64,000 nucleotides of DNA, from contig CP072535.1 in assembly GCA_021730165.1 (NCBI GenBank), forward strand, positions 575,798 to 639,797, read 5' to 3'. Positions 59,881 to 64,000 of this stretch are shown here, piece by piece. The stretch's first letter is position 1, and the number at the start of each line of letters is the position of its first letter. The position numbers and the translations under genes were made by a program. The notes under the pieces were generated by a model that was given only the letters and a program-made list of their open reading frames with translations, was not told where the DNA came from and ran no database searches. This stretch comes from Candidatus Vesicomyidisocius sp. Pext_18_S21. Lineage in GTDB: Bacteria; Pseudomonadota; Gammaproteobacteria; PS1; Pseudothioglobaceae.

Positions 59881-60578
59881 ATCATAGTCTTATTCAGATT
59901 AGTGATTGTCACATTGGTGATAATGAGTACTCTATAGGTGTTAATACCCATATCAATCTAAAAAAAATTATTAGTAGAATTAGCCATATTAATATTGATA
60001 TACTATTAATTACTGGTGATCTTACTCACAATGGCTCAATCACTTCTTACAAAACTTTACAACAGATACTATACCCCATTCAAACAAAACTGTTGATCAT
60101 ACCTGGTAATCATGATAACAAAAACAATCTGAGCACTACTTTTTCTAAAAATTTATTTAGCCAATTCACACTTGGAAAGTGGGGAATTATTAATATAAAT
60201 TCAGTTCAAGTATCAAAAACCAGTGGGTTCTTAACAAAAGATGAACTAATAAAACTAGAGCTTAATTTAGCACAATCAAATGTTCAATATATACTCATTG
60301 CATTACACCACCCTACCGTACCAATGAACAGTACTTGGGATGATTCATTATCTTTAAAAAACCCAGAAGCATTATTTAACGTACTTGATAAATACCATAA
60401 AATACAAGCTATACTATTTGGTCATGCGCATCAAGCGGCTGAATTTAGAAGATTAGGAGTAAAAATTATTTCATGTCCATCAACTGCCTTACAATTTAAC
60501 AATGAAACTAGAATTGGCTTTAACTATTACACACTATATGATAATGGGCAACTAACAATTAACACACAATGGATATAG
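59877..60578 (+). CDS. cpdA: metallophosphoesterase, CpdA-like
   Basis: CpdA-type enzymes hydrolyse cyclic AMP using two metal ions; related proteins act on other phosphoesters. The 233-residue protein has the metallophosphoesterase motifs in order: ISDCHIG (D-x-H), LLITGDLTHNGS (GDx), IPGNHDNK (GNHD), ALHHPTVPM (H) and FGHAHQ (GHxH). A full metal set is seen. It overlaps alr. Whether cAMP is the substrate cannot be judged without a cyclase or Crp in view. Confidence 0.88.
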   Translation: MNHSLIQISDCHIGDNEYSIGVNTHINLKKIISRISHINIDILLITGDLTHNGSITSYKTLQQILYPIQTKLLIIPGNHDNKNNLSTTFSKNLFSQFTLGKWGIININSVQVSKTSGFLTKDELIKLELNLAQSNVQYILIALHHPTVPMNSTWDDSLSLKNPEALFNVLDKYHKIQAILFGHAHQAAEFRRLGVKIISCPSTALQFNNETRIGFNYYTLYDNGQLTINTQWI

Positions 60579-60699
60579 GGTAATACTTATTAACATTTTT
60601 ATATAATCAGAAAAAGTCAAAAACTTACATTAAAGTTTCTAAAAAAAATAAAATTTGTTCCACTGTTAAAACAAATTACTCACTATTACACTAATAAGC

Positions 60700-61442
60700 A
60701 TAATAGTTAAATTAAATACCTTTATCAAAAAAAACTCCATTGGTGTTATTTTACTTTCAAGCAATAGCGCCGATACAAGCTTGCGTATTTTTAATTCTAT
60801 TGAAAGTTATGGCTTAAATATTTCAAAAGCAGCGGTTTACCCGTGGCGAAAGTACACATAATCTTGTAGGCGTATTTGGAACATATTTATTCTTGTCAGG
60901 TAATTATCTAGATGTACAAAAACCTTATAATCAGGTTTTGCAGCAGTATCAATTGTCGGTTCTGGCTTACAAAAACAACACAAAACCCAATTAAAAATTG
61001 CTTTTAGTAGTGATGGGCAGTTATTTTCTCAGATGAATCAGAACGAATTTTTCAAGAAAAAGACTTGAAAGCCTTTATAGAAAAACGAAAAAAATCAGCC
61101 AACATTACATTAAAAGCTGGGCCATTTAAATGCTTTGTAATGTCGTTACAAAAAATACAATCTTCTTTCCCAACGACAAATAACCCAATCAGAACCGCCC
61201 TAATAACAGCACGTTCTACACCATCACATAAACAAGTTATTCACACCATGCGTAAATATGGTATTCGTATTAATGAATCTTTCTTCCTAAGCGGGTTAGA
61301 AAAAGGTATATTTTTAAAAGAATTTAGTACTGATATCTTTTTTGAATATCAATACCAACACTGCCAATCAACCTCTAAATACGTACCTACAGGGGATGTT
61401 CCTAATAGCATTAGTAGTCAAAAAATCATGCTTGATAAATAA
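60700..61442 (+). pseudogene. decayed cytosolic 5'-nucleotidase
   Basis: Fragments in three frames join to a 5'-nucleotidase of the bacterial NT5C1-like family (about 320 residues). NSIGVILLSSNSADTSLRIF near 60736; FTRGESTHNLVGVFGTYLFL near 60835; KIAFSSDGQLFSDESERIFQ near 60990; then an open frame with AGPFKCFVMSLQKIQ, PIRTALITARSTPSHKQVIH and the end FFEYQYQHCQSTSKYVPTGD. The catalytic N-terminal part is gone and at least three frameshifts are present (near 60832, 60935 and 61026). The last 125 codons remain open. The gap 60579-60700 is empty. Confidence 0.78.
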
Positions 61443-61632
61443 TTATAACTTAACCTAATTTACAAAGAAAATAGTTACCAAAAATATCCATCTAAATTAA
61501 AAACGTCAGTAATTAAAAAATTTAGTATTAGTTTCTTTTTTAATTCTCCTCTGCTTTAATTTATCTTTCAGAAGTAAGCTCATGAGCTTACAAAGTGTTA
61601 GAATGATACTTTTATAAATACTTAAAATCCAA

Positions 61633-62520
61633 GTGAAAATATATATCTTAATAATTTCTATTATAATTTTAAACGTCTTGAATCCTGTACAAGCTGTATA
61701 TACATATAATAAAAATCTGGATTTAACAGAAATGCCTATTAAAAAAGCATTATACAAACCTTTTATAGAACGATATATTTTAGATGAACTTAAAATGTTG
61801 CGCCAAGAACAACAACAATTAAAGGTTGATTTTGCCGAAAAAGTAGCAAATGCAAGATTAGACGTTTCTGATAGAGCAATCAGATATACAGCAGATACTA
61901 CCACTAATATTTTCTACATCATTACCATTGCTGCTACCTTACTTGTATTATTAGGATGGCGTTCATTACAAGATGTTAGAGATAACATTAAAACTATTAC
62001 TTCAAAACAAGTATCAGAGTTAACACAAAAATATGAGAAAAGACTAAGTATAATAGAAGATAAAGCTAGAATACGCTCTGAACAAATTATCAGTACACAA
62101 CAAGATATTGCCAATACCAACTTAATTCATTCATTATGGGTACGCTCAGGCATTGCCAAAAGTGAACAAGAAAAAATTAATATTTTTGATGAAATTTTAG
62201 ATCTAGCTCCAGACGATATTGAAGCACTAACCTATAAAGCCGATACTTTATTAGATATTGGTGAAGACACTTGGTCACTATCTTTATCCAATCGTGCTAT
62301 AGAAATAGACGATAAATATGCACTAGCTTACTGGCAAAGAGCTTGTGCAAAAGCTAAATTAAAACAACATGATGATGCAGTAGCAGACATAAAACTAGCC
62401 ACTGATTTAACAGACTCACTAAAAACAGAGGTTATGAATGAAGTTTATTTTGAGAACTTAAAGGATAACAAGAAATACCAAGTTTTAATTGGTAAATTTG
62501 GCAATGTTGAAAATAATTAA
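61633..62520 (+). CDS. membrane-anchored TPR protein, hypothetical
   Basis: The 295-residue protein starts at GTG with a signal peptide-like segment (KIYILIISIIILNVLNPVQA), a coiled-coil stretch (LDELKMLRQEQQQLKVDF), one membrane helix near 95-112 (FYIITIAATLLVLLGW), a second long coiled coil, and about two TPR units in the C-terminal third (DDIEALTYKADTLLDIGEDT, YALAYWQRACAKAKLKQHDD). TPRs normally bind partner proteins. Neighbours give no functional hint. The frame is intact. Exact family unknown. Confidence 0.75.
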   Translation: MKIYILIISIIILNVLNPVQAVYTYNKNLDLTEMPIKKALYKPFIERYILDELKMLRQEQQQLKVDFAEKVANARLDVSDRAIRYTADTTTNIFYIITIAATLLVLLGWRSLQDVRDNIKTITSKQVSELTQKYEKRLSIIEDKARIRSEQIISTQQDIANTNLIHSLWVRSGIAKSEQEKINIFDEILDLAPDDIEALTYKADTLLDIGEDTWSLSLSNRAIEIDDKYALAYWQRACAKAKLKQHDDAVADIKLATDLTDSLKTEVMNEVYFENLKDNKKYQVLIGKFGNVENN

Positions 62521-62783
62521 GATATAATTAACCTTCAATAATTATTATCTTAATGAATCTCAATATAATTAACAATTAATCTACAAAACTAATGTTATAA
62601 ATTTAAAACAATTACTACTTGTAAATAATCAATTTGATACATGATATATATCTTACAATATCATAATTATCCAAAAACAAGTTATACCTTTCTATAAATT
62701 TTAATATACCAACTAGTTCCATAAATTTTCTTCCTAATGAATCAAGAACCAATGCTTAACTAAAATTTAACCTTTAGTGTAAT

Positions 62784-62847
62784 ACTTCTTTACTTCTTTA
62801 CTTCTTTACTTCTTTACTTCTTTACTTCTTTACTTCTTTACTTCTTT
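62784..62847. repeat. 8-bp tandem repeat, eight exact copies
   Basis: The unit acttcttt repeats eight times without error across 62784-62847, in the 506-bp gap between the TPR gene and the DUF971 gene. Because the unit is not a multiple of three, copy changes would shift a frame, but no gene is seen to contain it. The rest of the gap (62521-63026) shows nothing assignable. Confidence 0.97.
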
Positions 62848-63026
62848 GTAGAAGCCGTTTAAATTCAACTATAATGAAAGAGTTACTTATATATGACCTA
62901 CTTTTGTAAAAAAAGTGCTTATTATAAAAACTATAACTACTATAAAGTTGAAGATAAAATAACCACTTAATATGCTTGTTGATACTCTTACTCTATCGTT
63001 AGTAAAACTAACATCATCTAATATTT

Positions 63027-63419
63027 TTATATATTTAACTGTGAATGAGTATGTCCAATATCTTTGAGTTTTTGTAAATATTCACGCCAAAGTTTATCAT
63101 GATTCGAAGCAAGTTTATACAAGTGTGACCAAGAATAAATACCGCTATCATGTTTATCACTAAAAAATAAAATTACAGCGTAATTTCCCGTTGGCTGAAT
63201 ACGCAAAATAGTAATATTTTCTTTATTAAGTTGCAATATTTCTTGTCCTGAAGTATGACCAACCACTTCAGCAGAAGGTGAATAAATTCTTAAATATTCA
63301 GCACTAAGCGGATAATTAATCTCATCAAAAGTAATAGTTAATAAAGTTTTTTCTTTATTTAGGATGATATTAGTTGGTGTTTGCATTAACTTATCTTGAT
63401 AATGATTATCCGACAACAT
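63027..63419 (-). CDS. DUF971 (gamma-butyrobetaine hydroxylase N-domain-like) protein
   Basis: The 130-residue protein matches the DUF971 family, a small zinc-ribbon-like fold related to the N-terminus of gamma-butyrobetaine hydroxylase and often found beside Mrp/ApbC iron-sulfur carriers. Features are ITFDEINYPLSAEYLRIYSP, SAEVVGH, ILRIQPTGNYAVILFFSD and HDSGIYSWSHLYKLA. The inner ATG at 63386 (MQTPTNI) is an equally good start. Function is not established in the family. Confidence 0.85.
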   Translation of the reverse strand: MLSDNHYQDKLMQTPTNIILNKEKTLLTITFDEINYPLSAEYLRIYSPSAEVVGHTSGQEILQLNKENITILRIQPTGNYAVILFFSDKHDSGIYSWSHLYKLASNHDKLWREYLQKLKDIGHTHSQLNI

Positions 63420-63939
63420 TTTATCATAAATTAATTAATTAATTAATTAAACATTGATAATTATAAGTGAACAATTGAAGTTAACAATATAATAGGTATA
63501 TAATTTTCATTATATTGTTTATAATATTTAATAGTTAAAAAGAAGAATCATAAAATAATAACGTACATTGTTTTATTAGTGATAATAACTAACTAATAAG
63601 TATCTAAATAACAATAACACAGTGTGTATTAATATAGAAGAACCAAGCTTTAGTCAGAACACGATACTCCATTATAGTACTACAATAAAATACACATTAT
63701 CAGATTAAATGAAAATATACAACAAGAAAACTAATGAAGCTAACAATATTATCTCGATAATAATAGCAAAATAGTAATATTAAAGGATAGATAACGAACA
63801 AATATAAATATTTCTGAAAATATTAGATAAACTACAGTGATTTTATCATATAAATAAATACTGTATTTTATTTCTTATTCTTCTAACTCTTAAGAGAGAA
63901 ATTGGTAAAATCTTAAAAACTTCTAACATTTATCAAAAA
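63420..63939. other. long AT-rich gap before hisS
   Basis: About 520 bp with a short TTAA-type repeat (attaattaattaattaa near 63432-63450) and no frame I can assign. ispG, which often precedes hisS, is not recognisable. The promoter for hisS should lie here, but no clear box pair stands out. Confidence 0.4.
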
Positions 63940-64000
63940 ATGAGTAAAAAAATCCAAGCCATTCGTGGTATGAACGACTTATTGCCGAAAAACTCTGCAC
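63940..64000 (+). CDS. hisS: histidyl-tRNA synthetase, 5' end only
   Basis: The last 61 bases read MSKKIQAIRGMNDLLPKNSA, the typical HisRS N-terminus (xIQAIRGMNDxLP), running off the window. The ATG is at 63940. Only the start is visible, so the state of the rest is unknown. Confidence 0.92.
   Translation, partial: MSKKIQAIRGMNDLLPKNSA

Noticed and set aside
62784-62847. Tandem repeat considered as a CRISPR array
   Set aside because: The 8-bp units are directly adjacent with no spacers, so it is a simple tandem repeat.

Overview
The window looks like part of the chromosome of a strongly reduced, AT-rich gammaproteobacterium. Gene content and gene order (serC-serA-pheA-tyrA-aroA, rnc-era-[recO]-pdxJ-acpS, thrS-infC-rpmI-rplT-pheS-pheT-[ihfA], hupB-tRNA-ppiD-fabI), a DsrC-family protein, system I cytochrome c maturation genes and many partly erased genes point to a thiotrophic endosymbiont of the SUP05 / vesicomyid-clam type (Ruthia/Vesicomyosocius-like). 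The organism is inferred from recall of such genomes and was not tested by a search.

Layout. 1-4.3 kb: ccmH, an ABC-F ATPase gene (uup) broken by one in-frame stop, a HAD domain that has lost its usual UbiA partner, and a decayed uvrC. 4.3-10.5 kb: an MlaC-like lipoprotein carrier gene, murA, hisG-hisD, ffh and a CcsA-like membrane protein. 10.9-18 kb: lepA, bcp, ubiG, a small secreted protein, acpS-pdxJ, a recO relic, era-rnc and a divergent orphan Cas6/Cmx6-like gene. 18-24.3 kb: a thioredoxin relic, thyA-lgt, tRNA-Arg, an ArsR regulator, a second mlaC-like gene, ctpA, lepB and a cysteine-less DsrC homologue. 24.9-30.9 kb: aromatic amino acid and serine synthesis (aroA, tyrA, a hisC relic, pheA, serA, serC). 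30.9-33.3 kb: a vitamin B12 locus with a cobalamin riboswitch, a decayed btuB-like receptor, a BtuM-like permease and a cobalamin adenosyltransferase. 33.4-37.6 kb: glyA, tRNA-Pro, moeB/thiF, msrA, one hypothetical gene and an ihfA relic. 37.6-52.6 kb: pheST, ribosomal protein and IF3 genes, thrS, recJ, a frameshifted DUF1566 gene, thiO-like, lspA, fabI, ppiD and two tRNAs. 52.7-64 kb: hupB, ccmG-E-D-C, tsaB, the rpsF-rpsR-rplI operon, dnaB, alr, cpdA-like, a 5'-nucleotidase relic, a TPR protein, a DUF971 gene and the start of hisS.

Intact genes are mostly core functions: translation, amino acid synthesis, envelope, replication and cytochrome c maturation. Many of the longer gaps are not empty. 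Translating them in the right frame reveals relics of uvrC, recO, ihfA, hisC, btuB, a thioredoxin and a 5'-nucleotidase, each at the place where related genomes carry the live gene. Two of these, uvrC and recO, are DNA repair genes, which fits the AT drift and continuing erosion. The most interesting live items are the orphan Cas6-like protein, the riboswitch-led B12 locus without its outer-membrane receptor, the DsrC homologue lacking both redox cysteines, and the ArsR protein with the cysteine spacing of persulfide sensors. No rRNA, insertion sequence, prophage or CRISPR array is visible.
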